In this document: positions 19,988 to 29,278 of the stretch, piece after piece
How positions within the stretch are numbered: position 1 is the stretch's first letter
Layout of the letters: each line of letters begins with the position of its first letter
Assembly: GCF_020141465.1 (NCBI RefSeq)
Contig: NZ_JAHSPD010000001.1
Location: 2,648,374 to 2,712,373 of the forward strand
Reading direction: 5' to 3'
Source: Roseovarius carneus
Lineage (GTDB): Bacteria > Pseudomonadota > Alphaproteobacteria > Rhodobacterales > Rhodobacteraceae
Length of the DNA stretch: 64,000 bases
The notes under the pieces: model-generated
What the model saw: the letters and a program-made list of their open reading frames with translations, nothing else
What the model was told of the DNA's origin: nothing
Databases searched by the model: none
Position numbers and translations under genes: made by a program

Positions 19988-21769
19988 GTGATTGCATTTC
20001 TGGACCTTTCGCAGACGACGCAGGCTTTGCTGAGCCTTGGGATCGTGGTGGGGATGTTTGCGCTCTTTGTGCGCGAGACCTACCCGACCGAAGTGGTGGC
20101 ATTGGGCGGGGCGGCTGTGATGCTGGCCTCCGGGCTTTTGCCGTATGATGCGGCGCTGGATGTGCTGTCAAACCCGGCACCGTGGACGATTGCGGTGATG
20201 TTCATCGTCATGGGGGCGTTGGTGCGCACCGGTGCGCTGGAGGCGTTCACCTCACTCGCAGACCGGCAGGCCAAGACCAACCCCAAGCTTGCGATTGCGA
20301 TGCTGATGGCCTTGGTCATTTTTGGCTCTGCCATCATGAACAACACACCGATGGTTGTGGTGATGATCCCCGTGTTTGTGCAACTCGCGCGCACGATGGG
20401 TGTATCTGCGTCCAAACTGCTGATCCCGCTCAGCTATGCGGCCATTCTGGGCGGCACGCTCACTCTGATCGGGACCTCGACCAACCTTCTGGTGGACGGG
20501 GTGGCGCGGGCGCAGGGGCTCGCGCCCTTCACGATTTTTGAGGTGACGCCGCTGGCGATTATCCTGGTGATCTGGGGGATGATCTACCTCAAAGTGATCG
20601 GGCCTATACTGCTGCCGGACCGCGATAGCATGGCCGATATGCTGTCGGATCGCAGCCGGATGAAGTTTTTCACCGAGGCCGTGGTTCCGCCCGACAGCAA
20701 CCTGATTGGCCGCGAGGTAACCGGCGTGCAGCTTTTCAAGCGCGAGGGGGTGCGCCTGATTGACGTGATCCGTGGCGACCGCTCACTCAGGCGCAATCTG
20801 ACAGGGGTGAGCCTTGAGGTGGGCGACCGTGTGGTCCTGCGAACCCAGATGACCGAACTTCTGAGCCTTCAGCGCGACAAAAGCCTCAAGCGGGTCGATC
20901 AGGTCTCGGCGGTGGAGACACAGACGGTGGAGGTCTTGATCACGCCCGGCTGCAAGATGGTGGGGCGCTCATTGGGCGCGCTGCGGCTCAGGCGGCGCTA
21001 CGGGGTCTATCCGCTGGCGGTGCACCGCCGGAACCAGAATATCGGGCGGCAGCTCGATGATCTGGTGGTGAAGGTGGGCGATACGCTGCTTCTGGAAGGC
21101 GCACCCGAAGATATCGCACGGCTGGCGAGCGAGATGGAGATGGTCGACGTCTCACACCCCTCGGCGCGGGCCTTTCGACGCGGCCATGCGCCCATCGCAA
21201 TCGCCGCGCTTCTGGGAATCGTCCTTCTGGCCGGGCTCGGCGTGGCCCCGATCCTGCTTCTGGCTGTTGTGGCTTTGGGCTTGGTCCTTCTGGCGCGCTG
21301 CATTGATGCGGATGAGGCGTTTTCCTTTGTGGACGGACAGCTTCTTGCGCTCATCTTTTCGATGCTGGCCATCGGCGCGGGGCTGGTCGAGAGCGGCGCC
21401 GTGGCCCTTTTGGTCCAAGGGATCGCGCCATTCTTGTCGGTGATGCCGGGCGTGCTTGTGATCTGGTCGGTTTACCTTCTGACCTCGGTGCTGACCGAAA
21501 TGGTCAGCAACAATGCAGTGGCTGTGGTGGTTACGCCAATTGCCATCGGGCTGGGCGAGGCGATGGGCATCGATCCGCGTCCTCTGGTGGTGGCGGTGAT
21601 GGTCGCGGCCAGCGCGTCTTTTGCCACGCCCATCGGCTACCAGACCAACACGCTGGTCTACGGCCCCGGCGGATACCGGTTTACGGATTTTCTGCGCATA
21701 GGTGTGCCGTTGAACCTCAGTATCGGGCTTCTGGCCTCGGTCCTCATCCCGTTCTTCTGGCCGCTCTAG
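19988..21769 (+). CDS. SLC13-family permease with two TrkA-C domains (first copy)
   Basis: A 593-residue protein: a first block of about five to six membrane helices (residues 1-200), two cytoplasmic TrkA-C/RCK-C domains (about 225-310 and 315-400), then a second helix block (about 415-593). Signatures are MNNTPMVVVMIPVF and GGTLTLIGTSTNLLVDG in the first half and SNNAVAVVVTPIAIG plus TPIGYQTNTLVYGPGGY in the second, as in DASS/SLC13 sodium-coupled anion transporters (sulfate, dicarboxylate or citrate). GTG 19988 has a GAGGGAG Shine-Dalgarno 8 bases upstream; the longer frame overlaps the EamA gene. The substrate is not determinable here; the TrkA-C pair suggests ligand-gated control. Confidence 0.87.
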   Translation: MIAFLDLSQTTQALLSLGIVVGMFALFVRETYPTEVVALGGAAVMLASGLLPYDAALDVLSNPAPWTIAVMFIVMGALVRTGALEAFTSLADRQAKTNPKLAIAMLMALVIFGSAIMNNTPMVVVMIPVFVQLARTMGVSASKLLIPLSYAAILGGTLTLIGTSTNLLVDGVARAQGLAPFTIFEVTPLAIILVIWGMIYLKVIGPILLPDRDSMADMLSDRSRMKFFTEAVVPPDSNLIGREVTGVQLFKREGVRLIDVIRGDRSLRRNLTGVSLEVGDRVVLRTQMTELLSLQRDKSLKRVDQVSAVETQTVEVLITPGCKMVGRSLGALRLRRRYGVYPLAVHRRNQNIGRQLDDLVVKVGDTLLLEGAPEDIARLASEMEMVDVSHPSARAFRRGHAPIAIAALLGIVLLAGLGVAPILLLAVVALGLVLLARCIDADEAFSFVDGQLLALIFSMLAIGAGLVESGAVALLVQGIAPFLSVMPGVLVIWSVYLLTSVLTEMVSNNAVAVVVTPIAIGLGEAMGIDPRPLVVAVMVAASASFATPIGYQTNTLVYGPGGYRFTDFLRIGVPLNLSIGLLASVLIPFFWPL

Positions 21770-21894
21770 GCGGTCATAGCGGGTTCCGGCGCGGCCCCCC
21801 TTCTTCTTGCTTCAAATATCCATAAGGGCGAAGCCCCCGCTGCGAGCCGCGCAAATCAAACCCTGCGCGCGCAGCGCTCCTTTGGGTCAACCAA

Positions 21895-23667
21895 TCAGAG
21901 CGGCCAGAAGATGAGGATCGCGGGGATCGAAACGGCGACGACAATCACTTCGAGCGGCAGACCGATGCGCCAGTAATCACCAAAACGGTAGCCGCCGGGC
22001 CCGAGGATGAGCGTGTTGTTCTTGTGCCCGATGGGCGTGAGAAACGCGCAAGATGCAGCGACCGCCACGGCCATCAGAAACGGGTCCGACGAGACGCCGA
22101 GAGATTGCGCCATCTGGATGCCCACCGGAGCCGCGACGATGGTGGTAGCGGTGTTGTTGAGCACGTCCGAGAGGCTCATCGTGACGATCATCAGCACAGT
22201 GAGGATAGCCCATGCGGGCATGCCATGGGTCAGGCTGATCAGGCTGTTGGCGATCAGCTCCGTGCCGCCTGCATCCTCCAGCGCGGCCCCAAGGGGGATC
22301 ATGGAGCCCAGAAGCACGACCACGGGCCATTCGATATGGGTATACAGCTCGCCCAGCGGAATGATCTTGGTGAGCACGTATGCCACCACGACAAGGCCCA
22401 GAGCGACGGGAAGATAGACGAGGCCAAAGCTCGCGGCAGCCACGGCGGCGGCGAAAAGGCCGATGGCGCTCCATGTCTTTGTGTTTTGGGTGACCGCAAG
22501 GCCCCGGTCGGCAAGGGTGAGCGCGCCCAGCCAATCGGCAATGTCCTCGCCCTTGTCCTTTGGCACCAGCAGCAGCAGGATATCGCCCGCCCGGATCACC
22601 GTCTTGCGCATCTGGCTCGTGATCTGCTTGCCCTCGCGCGAGATGCCCATAACCACGGCGCGCTGCCGCCAATGCAGGCCGATGGATTGCGCGGTCTTGC
22701 CGGTGATGCGGCTGTCGCGTTGGATCACGATCTCCAACAGATCGAGCCCGTCGCCTTCCGCGCGCAGGGCCTCCTCGCGCGGTGCGTCCGCGAAATCGAG
22801 CGAGAGGGCGGCGCGAAACTCGTCCAGCGCGTCGGGCTGCGCCTCCAACACCAGCGCGTCGCCCGCCTTGATCCCGGTGTTGAGCGCGGTGCCGTAGCGG
22901 CGCTTTCCCTCGCGGATAAGGCCGATGATGGCCACATCGGTCTTGGTGGCGGTGTCTTCAAGCTCGGCCAGACGTTTGCCGATATGGGGCGAGCCTGTGG
23001 GCACAGTCAGTTCCGCGATGTAATTGGCGAGGTCCGCGCTGCGCATGGTAGCATCCTCGCGCTGCGGGATCAGGCGCCAGCCGACAAGGGCCACGAACAG
23101 CAGCCCCGCAATGGCCGTCACGCCGCCCACCGGGGCGAAATCGAACATCGCAAAGGGCGCGCCGAGCGTCTCCTCTCGGATGGCTGCGATAATGATATTG
23201 GGCGGCGTACCGATCAAGGTGACCATGCCGCCAAGGATGGTGGCGAAGCTGAGCGGCATGAGGCTGAGTCCCGGCGCGCGGCCTGCTTTGCGCGCGGTTT
23301 GCACATCCACGGGCATGAGAAGGGCAAGGGCCGCCACGTTGTTCATGAAGGCCGAGAGCACGCCGCCGATGCCGCCCATCAATGCGATATGCGCCCCAAG
23401 GCCCCGCGAGGCATCGACCAGCGTGCGGGTGATCAAGAACACAGCGCCCGAACGCACCAGCCCCGCCGACACCACCAGCACGAGTGCGACAACCAGCGTG
23501 GCCGGGTGGCCGAAGCCGGAAAATGCCTTTTCCGTGGGCACCACCCCCACGATCACCCCGATCATCAGAGCGCTGAATGCCACGATATCATAGCGAAACC
23601 GGCCCCAGAGCAAAAAGCCGAACACGGCACCAAAGAGAGCGAAGAGAATGATTTGATCTTGTGTCAT
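21895..23667 (-). CDS. SLC13-family permease with two TrkA-C domains (second copy)
   Basis: A 590-residue paralogue in architecture of the permease facing it: membrane block, two TrkA-C domains (about 210-290 and 300-380), membrane block. Motifs are MNNVAALALLMPVDVQ and GGMVTLIGTPPNIIIA in the first half, LNNTATTIVAAPVGI and TPIGHKNNTLILGPGGY in the second. The motif details differ (TPPN here versus TSTN in the neighbour), so substrates may differ. ATG 23667 is preferred over a TTG six bases upstream; the Shine-Dalgarno is weak. A 125-base gap separates the two convergent genes. Confidence 0.87.
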   Translation of the reverse strand: MTQDQIILFALFGAVFGFLLWGRFRYDIVAFSALMIGVIVGVVPTEKAFSGFGHPATLVVALVLVVSAGLVRSGAVFLITRTLVDASRGLGAHIALMGGIGGVLSAFMNNVAALALLMPVDVQTARKAGRAPGLSLMPLSFATILGGMVTLIGTPPNIIIAAIREETLGAPFAMFDFAPVGGVTAIAGLLFVALVGWRLIPQREDATMRSADLANYIAELTVPTGSPHIGKRLAELEDTATKTDVAIIGLIREGKRRYGTALNTGIKAGDALVLEAQPDALDEFRAALSLDFADAPREEALRAEGDGLDLLEIVIQRDSRITGKTAQSIGLHWRQRAVVMGISREGKQITSQMRKTVIRAGDILLLLVPKDKGEDIADWLGALTLADRGLAVTQNTKTWSAIGLFAAAVAAASFGLVYLPVALGLVVVAYVLTKIIPLGELYTHIEWPVVVLLGSMIPLGAALEDAGGTELIANSLISLTHGMPAWAILTVLMIVTMSLSDVLNNTATTIVAAPVGIQMAQSLGVSSDPFLMAVAVAASCAFLTPIGHKNNTLILGPGGYRFGDYWRIGLPLEVIVVAVSIPAILIFWPL

Positions 23668-23995
23668 ACCCAAGGCGTAAAGCGTTTTGCACGGAACGGG
23701 AACAGGGGGAATTTCGGAGTATGTTCTGCGTTGGTGTTGCGTCTGTGGTGTTTTGCGGGGTCAAACGGGTGCTGCCCACGCTGCTCTTGCGGAATACGAG
23801 ACGGGTTTCTATGCTCATATTCATTGATAATACACACAACGGAAGGGCACTTGCTGAACATGCGTATCACCCGCCGACTTCAGCATGGGCCCCGCAGCGC
23901 CCTGTAAATTCGTTTGCAGGGCGGGCCGGAGACTTCCTCTCAATCGGTCTGCTCATAACCGCGCGGCGGCCCCTTTGAGATGACGCGTGACACCT
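23668..23995. other. Intergenic region, no supported gene
   Basis: This 328-base stretch lies between the divergent SLC13 permease and the ABC-F pseudogene. It has open frames on both strands (about 68 and 105 codons) with no recognisable domain, no good ribosome binding site and AT-richer composition. A small hairpin, CGCCCTG (23898-23904) with CAGGGCG (23917-23923), is the only structure noticed. Confidence 0.5.
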
Positions 23996-25061
23996 ATGAC
24001 ACTTATCAACATTAACGCCTTGGGGGTGACCTTGGGCGATCCTTTGTTCACCGACCTGACCCTGACCATCTCCAAAGGAGACCGGATCGGGCTGGTGGCC
24101 GCAAACGGGCGTGGGAAATCCACTTTGCTGGCCTGCCTTGCGGGCGATTTTGATCCCAGCGCGGGCGAGATCACCCGCGCGCCGGGGCTGCGCGTGGGGT
24201 ATGTGACGCAAAATGTGCCGGAGGCGGCGCTGAGCCAGACGCTGTATGACACGGTGCAGGCCACAATGCCGCCCGAGCAGGCCGAATATGAAAGCTGGCG
24301 GGTGGATGTGGTTCTGGGCGATCTTGCTGTGCCTTATGAGGTGCAGCACCAGCCTCTGAGCACGCTGAGCGGAGGATAGCAGTGCACAGCGATGCTGTCT
24401 GCAGCTTGGGTGGTGGAGCCGGATATCTTGCTCTTGGACGCGCCGACAAACCATCTGGATTTGCACCGGATCGGGCTGTTGCAAGACTGGGCAGAAATGG
24501 GTCTTGCCGGGAAACCGGGTCGTTCTGCTGGGCGCGAATGGGACCGGCAAGACGCAGCTAGTAGTTATGATCCAAGCCGCCCTGGAGGGGCGAGAGAGTG
24601 CGGTGAAAACCGCGCCATCGGTTGTGGCGGGCTTCTCAGATCAGCATCTTGGCCAGCTGAATGGGCATGATACGCCGATGACGGCCGTGGTCGGGCAGTT
24701 TGACATTGGCGATCAGCGGGCGCGCGGTGTTTTGGCCGGGGCGGGTGTTTTGATTCAGATGCAGGACACAGCTATCGAAGCCCTGTCAGGCGGGCAAAAG
24801 GCGCGTTTGGCGATGCTTGTCCTGCGGCTGAAGCACCCGAGCTTTTACCTTCTGGACGAGCCGACGAACCATTCGGACATCGAAGGCCAAGAGGCACTGG
24901 AGGAAGAGCTTATCACGCAAGGCCCGTCTTGCGTTCTGGTCAGCCATGACCGCACTTTTCTCCGCAATGTCTGCAACCGGTTTTGGTGGATAAACGGCAA
25001 AAATCTGGAGGAGGTGGAGAGCCCCGAGGCGTTTTTGAGCCGCACGGTTGAGGCAAAGTGA
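23996..25061 (+). pseudogene. ABC-F family ATPase, decayed
   Basis: Remains of a twin-ATPase ABC-F protein (ribosome-associated, Uup/EttA type). The first ATPase starts normally (TLININALGVTLG; Walker A ANGRGKST) to LSGG, where an in-frame TAG (24377-24379) interrupts at a position that is normally Trp or Gln. Past the stop the frame continues with LLLDAPTNHLDL, where the catalytic Glu of Walker B is Ala. About 150 residues (end of domain one, linker, start of domain two) are then missing, with a frame change near 24500, after which VVLLGANGTGKT, ALSGGQKARLAML and LLDEPTNHSD of domain two follow to 25061. Stop, deletion, frameshift and a lost catalytic residue together mark it as dead. Confidence 0.88.
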
Positions 25062-25144
25062 CGGTCTTTGCGCAGTGTGATGTATTGTCTCAGGGCGCGC
25101 GCCTCATCTTTAAGGATACGGGGCTGTTTGGACCGCGTGTTGAA

Positions 25145-25262
25145 GTGTTTCGAGTTATACTTGAGGCACTCAATTGAGGCGAAACGCACGGAACGCTCAA
25201 ATGATGTGCGCGTCTTACGAAAACCTGTGATTCAGATTGTTCGCGAAACGCCTTGGCATGCC
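25145..25262. repeat. Degenerate palindromic repeats, copy B and a half copy
   Basis: The segment 25145-25188 reads AGTGTTTCGAG, TTGAGGCAC, then GCGAAACGCA, which aligns with copy A read on its other strand (AGCGTTTCGAG, CTGAGGCAC, CGAAACGCT). A further stretch at about 25232-25258 (CAGATTGTTCGCGAAACGCC) resembles the right half of copy A (CAGATTTTCTCGAAACGCT). These lie in the 282-base gap after the ABC-F pseudogene, which otherwise holds no supported gene. Confidence 0.5.
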
Positions 25263-25343
25263 AAACAACGGGCCAGATATCTATTCCGACTGATCACTGG
25301 ACCGACGGATCAAAGACCTCATCAGGCGTTACCCGCGCAAGTG

Positions 25344-26123
25344 TCACCGCCCTTCAAACTGGGCGGTGCGCTTTTCGAGAAAGGCCATCACACCCTCTTG
25401 GAAATCGCGCGTTTGACCGCAGGTGCCTTGGAGCTTCGCCTCCAGATCCAGCTGCGCATCGAGGCTGTTATCCCATGACCCGCGCATCGCATCCTTCAGG
25501 TGGCGGTAAGCCTCGGTCGGGCCTTTGGCCAGATGCGCCGCACGCGCCTTCCAATGGGCGTCAAACTCCATATCCGGCACCGCCTCCCAGATCATGCCCC
25601 AGTTTGCGGCATCCGTAGCGCTGATCGGTTCGGCAAAGAGGGCGGCCCCCATGGCTTTGGCTGCACCCATTTGACGGGGTAGCCAATAGGTTCCGCCCGC
25701 GTCGGGGATGAGGCCGATCCGGGTGAACGCTTGAAGGAAAACAGCGCTTTCAGTCGCGATCACCACATCCGCGGCCAGCGCAAGGTTGGCCCCCGCGCCT
25801 GCCGCCGGGCCGTTCACCGCGCTGATCGTGGGGATGGGACATTCCGCGAGGCTGCGCAGCATGGGCACGTATTCGTCGCGCAACACCCGCTCGATATCGA
25901 GCTTGGCAGCACTGCCCCCATCGCTGAGGTCTTGGCCCGAGCAAAACGCCCGCCCCTCGCCTGTGATCACCAGAACACGCGCCGAACGGCCCGCATGGGT
26001 GGCCGCATCGGTGATCTCTGCCCGCATTTGCGGATTGAGCGCGTTCATCTTGTCAGGGCGGTTGAGCGTGAGGATCGCGATGCCGCCTTCGATCTCAAGG
26101 CGGATGGTGCTGTAGTCTTTCAT
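25344..26123 (-). CDS. Enoyl-CoA hydratase/isomerase family protein
   Basis: A 259-residue crotonase-fold protein. The oxyanion-hole segments are FCSGQDLSDGG (about residues 60-70) and NGPAAGAGANLALAADVVIA (about 104-123); the segment GLIPDAGGTYWLPR (about 137-150) is typical of PaaG-like and related isomerases. The Asp in IPDAGG fits the single-carboxylate active site of PaaG-type isomerases, but the true substrate (fatty-acyl or ring epoxide CoA) is not determinable. It lies 71 bases after ccmH on the same strand, with no pathway partner nearby, so it may be only loosely attached to the ccm operon. Confidence 0.85.
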   Translation of the reverse strand: MKDYSTIRLEIEGGIAILTLNRPDKMNALNPQMRAEITDAATHAGRSARVLVITGEGRAFCSGQDLSDGGSAAKLDIERVLRDEYVPMLRSLAECPIPTISAVNGPAAGAGANLALAADVVIATESAVFLQAFTRIGLIPDAGGTYWLPRQMGAAKAMGAALFAEPISATDAANWGMIWEAVPDMEFDAHWKARAAHLAKGPTEAYRHLKDAMRGSWDNSLDAQLDLEAKLQGTCGQTRDFQEGVMAFLEKRTAQFEGR

Positions 26124-26194
26124 GGCGCGTCCCTTTCAAGGCTTTGGCGCGATGAAACCCCATTCACTCCAGAGACGCTAGGCCAAACCCCGCG

Positions 26195-26644
26195 TCAGTC
26201 GTCGAGAATTTGGCGCAGGCGGGTCTCTTCCGCATCGCTGAGCCCGCTGGCGGGTCCCTCGGCCTGAGACCGGCGGCGCACATAGCCAATGGCAATTCCC
26301 GTCCCGGCTAAAAGCATGGCCGGCCCGGCGAGCCACAAAAACCACGTGCTGCCCGCCGCGCGTGGGTTCAGGAGCACATATTCGCCGTAGCGCGCGACGA
26401 TGAAATCCACCACCTCATCGTTGCTGTCGCCCGCCACCAGACGGTCGCGGACCAAAAGACGCAGGTCTCGCGCAAGTGTGGCGTTCGATTCGTCGATGCT
26501 CTCATTACGGCACACAAGGCAGCGCAGGCCCGACGAGATATCGCGCGCACGCTCCTCCATCACCGGATCGTCCAGCACCTCATCGGGCTGCACCGCAAAG
26601 GCGGGGGCCGCGATGAGAGCAAGGATGCACGCCAACCGTCTCAT
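26195..26644 (-). CDS. ccmH: Cytochrome c maturation protein CcmH
   Basis: A 149-residue CcmH (CycL type): signal peptide (about 1-17), the redox motif LRCLVCRNES with Cys42 and Cys45, and a single C-terminal membrane helix (about 102-122). It acts on the periplasmic side in reducing or holding apocytochrome c thiols for heme ligation with CcmF. There is no TPR (CcmI) domain fused, so CcmI is elsewhere. The start overlaps the ccmF stop by 4 bases (ATGA). Confidence 0.95.
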   Translation of the reverse strand: MRRLACILALIAAPAFAVQPDEVLDDPVMEERARDISSGLRCLVCRNESIDESNATLARDLRLLVRDRLVAGDSNDEVVDFIVARYGEYVLLNPRAAGSTWFLWLAGPAMLLAGTGIAIGYVRRRSQAEGPASGLSDAEETRLRQILDD

Positions 26645-28620
26645 TGCGCAGGCACCCCACCGGGCACGGGTTTTGCCTCGGGCTTTTTCGACCCCGCAGC
26701 AATCCGGTACCGCCGATCGCTGAGCGAGAAGAACCCGCCGATCGCCATCAGGATCGAGCCGCCCCAGATCCAGTTTGCCAGCGGTTTGAAGTAGGCCCGC
26801 ACAGCCCAGCCGCCACCCTCTTGTGGATCGCCGATCACAACATAGACGTCGCGCAGGAAACCATTGTCGATGGCCGCCTCAGTTGTCGGCATGTCCGCAA
26901 CAGGGTAGTACCGCTTTTCGGGGTGAAGGAAGCTGATCTCCTCACCGTCCTGCGACAGACGGATATCGGCTTTGGTGGAGATAAAGTTCGGCCCCTGCAC
27001 ATCGCGCACGTTCTCAAGCGTGAGCGTGAAGCCCGACAACTCGAAGCTCTCGCCGATGTTGACCACGCGGATATCCTCGGTCTCCCACGCCAGAAGGCCT
27101 GCAATGCCCGCAATTGTGACACCAAACCCCGCATGGGCGATGGATTTGCCCCAATCGGCCCGCGGCAGACGGAAAAGCCGAGCAAAGCGGTTGCCCGAAC
27201 GCCCCGTGCGCGACCAAATATCCACCGCAGCCCCGGCAACAAGCCACGCACCGAGCATCATTCCAATCGGCCCCAGCGCGCTGCGTTCCGTCTGGATCGC
27301 CCATGTCAGAGCACCGACAGCCACAGCCAGAACCAGAGCCGGGACCAATGCCTTTGCAACGCGGCCAATTTGCCCACGCTTCCACGGCAGCATCGCGCCA
27401 AAGGGCAGCACAATGCCCAAAAGCACCATGAAGGGCGTGAACGCGGCGTTGAAAAACGGCGGGCCGACCGAAACCTTGCGGTCAAAGAAAAGCTCGGCAA
27501 TCAACGGCCAGATGGTGCCGATGAAGACCACGAAACACGCCACGCCCAATAGCAAGTTGTTCAGCACAAGCATGGATTCCCGGCTGGATGTCGCAAAGAC
27601 GCCCTTTGCCTGCATGGCGCTGGCCCGGAAGGCAAACATGGTCAGCCCCCCCATCATGAAGATCGCAGTGATCCCAAGCAGGACCATCCCCCGCTCAGGA
27701 TCATTGGCGAACGCATGCACTGAGGTCAGCACGCCGGACCGGGTGATGAACGCGCCGATCATCGAGAAGCCAAACGCGATGATGGCAAGCAAGATGGTCC
27801 AGCTTTTCAGGCTTTCGCGCTTTTCCACGACAATGGCCGAATGAAGGAGCGCTGCGGCAATAAGCCAAGGCATGAAGCTCGCGTTCTCAACCGGGTCCCA
27901 GAACCAGAAACCGCCCCAGCCAAGCTCGTAATAGGCCCACCAGCTTCCCAGTGCGATGCCGACGGTCAAAAAGACCCAAGCGGCCAGCGTGTAGGGACGC
28001 ACCCACCGCCCCCACGCCGCGTCCACGCGCCCCTCGATCAGGGCGGCCACGGCGAAGCTGAAGGTCATGGAGAGGCCGACATAGCCCACGTAAAGAAACG
28101 GTGGATGGAGCGCGAGGCCGATATCCTGCAAGAGCGGATTGAGGTCCTCGCCGTCGAAAGGTGGGATCGCCAGACGCTCAAACGGGTTGGAGGTGAAGAT
28201 GATGAAGGCGAAGAACGCCACACCGATCATCCCCTGAACCGACAGCACGCGCGCCCGCAAGCTGGGCGGCAGATTGCTGCCAAACCAGCCGACACAGGCC
28301 CCGAAAAGGGCCACGATCAGCACCCAAAGCAGCATGGACCCTTCATGATTGCCCCACACGCCGGTGATCTTGTAAATCATCGGTTTCGCCGAGTGGCTGT
28401 TGAGCATCACAAGGCGGTTGGAGAAGTCCGAGACCACAAAGACATATGTCAGCGCTGCAAAGGACATCGCCGTAAAGACGAATTGCGCGCTGGCCGCGGT
28501 GGGGGCAACTGCCATCCACCCGGCCCAGCGTTTTTGCGCGCCAATAAGAGGGACCACCGACTGCACACAGGCAAGGACGAAGGCGAGGATGAGGGCGAAG
28601 TGACCGAGTTCATTTATCAT
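26641..28620 (-). CDS. ccmF: Heme lyase CcmF
   Basis: A 659-residue polytopic heme lyase core that ligates heme to apocytochrome c, taking heme from CcmE. The tryptophan-rich WWD signature WGGFWFWDPVENASFMPWL is at about residues 235-253, among about fifteen membrane helices, with the large periplasmic loop near the C-terminus. ATG 28620 (MINELGHFAL) is the conserved start; an in-frame start 36 bases upstream is not supported. Unusually, ccmE and ccmF are separated by the holin and endolysin genes. The gap from the holin stop is 91 bases. Confidence 0.96.
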   Translation of the reverse strand: MINELGHFALILAFVLACVQSVVPLIGAQKRWAGWMAVAPTAASAQFVFTAMSFAALTYVFVVSDFSNRLVMLNSHSAKPMIYKITGVWGNHEGSMLLWVLIVALFGACVGWFGSNLPPSLRARVLSVQGMIGVAFFAFIIFTSNPFERLAIPPFDGEDLNPLLQDIGLALHPPFLYVGYVGLSMTFSFAVAALIEGRVDAAWGRWVRPYTLAAWVFLTVGIALGSWWAYYELGWGGFWFWDPVENASFMPWLIAAALLHSAIVVEKRESLKSWTILLAIIAFGFSMIGAFITRSGVLTSVHAFANDPERGMVLLGITAIFMMGGLTMFAFRASAMQAKGVFATSSRESMLVLNNLLLGVACFVVFIGTIWPLIAELFFDRKVSVGPPFFNAAFTPFMVLLGIVLPFGAMLPWKRGQIGRVAKALVPALVLAVAVGALTWAIQTERSALGPIGMMLGAWLVAGAAVDIWSRTGRSGNRFARLFRLPRADWGKSIAHAGFGVTIAGIAGLLAWETEDIRVVNIGESFELSGFTLTLENVRDVQGPNFISTKADIRLSQDGEEISFLHPEKRYYPVADMPTTEAAIDNGFLRDVYVVIGDPQEGGGWAVRAYFKPLANWIWGGSILMAIGGFFSLSDRRYRIAAGSKKPEAKPVPGGVPAQ

Positions 28621-28711
28621 AGCCGTGAATATAGACGGAGCCAGCGCCACGGCCAATCACAATCGGTCCAGCAATCGGGCGCAGCACTGGATCAGATTGT
28701 CGCGGATGATC

Positions 28712-29278
28712 TCAGGTGATTTTGCGGCGCCATTCCTCCAGTGCCGGATTGGCCTCGGGCGTGAGGGTGGCGAGGGTCAGAGCCGCATCCCCCTCCGTGG
28801 CGGCGGGGGGTGTGCGCAGCCGTTGCAACCCCTCGATATTACGGGCAACTTTGGGTGTGCGCGCGAGCGTGTCGGCAATGCCGCGCTGCAACTCCTGACT
28901 TTTGTATTGGTGTCGCGCGCCGAAGTAGAAGCTGACCACGACACCCAAGAGCCACCAGAGCGGCTCGGGCACAAGCGCGATGCCCTGCATACGCGCCGAA
29001 AACCATACCGGATCGGCCATGGCAGCGATGAAAAGGCCCAGCGTCCCCAGAGCCATCGCTGGGCGCGGTAGGCGGTTCACACCGTCCATGATCCGGTCAA
29101 AAAGTCCCCTCTCGCGCGCTGCGAACTCCGCCGCGAATTGCGCCAGCGCTTGACTGCGCTCATCTGCATCGCGCTGCGCGCCCGCTTCTGCATTCTCGCG
29201 AAAGACCTCGGCGGTCTCCACCAAGATGTTGCGCCCGCCGCCAAACACGCTGCTCAAAATCCGCTCGATTATCCCCAT
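28712..29278 (-). CDS. GTA-type 3TM holin
   Basis: A 188-residue protein of the GTA_holin_3TM type. An amphipathic N-terminus (MGIIERILSSVFGGG) precedes a coiled-coil-like charged region (about 20-65), then closely spaced hydrophobic segments (about 75-92 and 100-122, possibly a third at lower hydrophobicity) and a charged C-terminal tail. Holins open the inner membrane so that endolysin can reach peptidoglycan. The ATG lies inside the last codons of the endolysin gene (10-base overlap), so the two are coupled. In Rhodobacter capsulatus an unlinked holin/endolysin pair releases gene transfer agent particles; this pair looks like its counterpart. No other phage gene is in the window. Confidence 0.82.
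   Translation of the reverse strand: MGIIERILSSVFGGGRNILVETAEVFRENAEAGAQRDADERSQALAQFAAEFAARERGLFDRIMDGVNRLPRPAMALGTLGLFIAAMADPVWFSARMQGIALVPEPLWWLLGVVVSFYFGARHQYKSQELQRGIADTLARTPKVARNIEGLQRLRTPPAATEGDAALTLATLTPEANPALEEWRRKIT

Noticed and set aside
22024..23907. Very long open frame (627 codons) on the plus strand opposite the second SLC13 permease gene
   Set aside because: It has no domain, is rich in Arg/His/Gly as expected for an antisense frame in GC-rich DNA, and lies over a clearly conserved gene on the other strand. The same applies to antisense frames at 224-1534, 3206-4174, 6078-7160, 15778-16902, 48123-49193, 54212-55474 and 56125-57576.
23661..23978. Frame of about 105 codons in the gap before the ABC-F pseudogene
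   Set aside because: No recognisable domain, no ribosome binding site and it overlaps the start of the divergent permease gene.
25068..25478. Frame of 136 codons after the ABC-F pseudogene
   Set aside because: It runs through repeat sequence and into the enoyl-CoA hydratase gene on the other strand; protein has no recognisable features.
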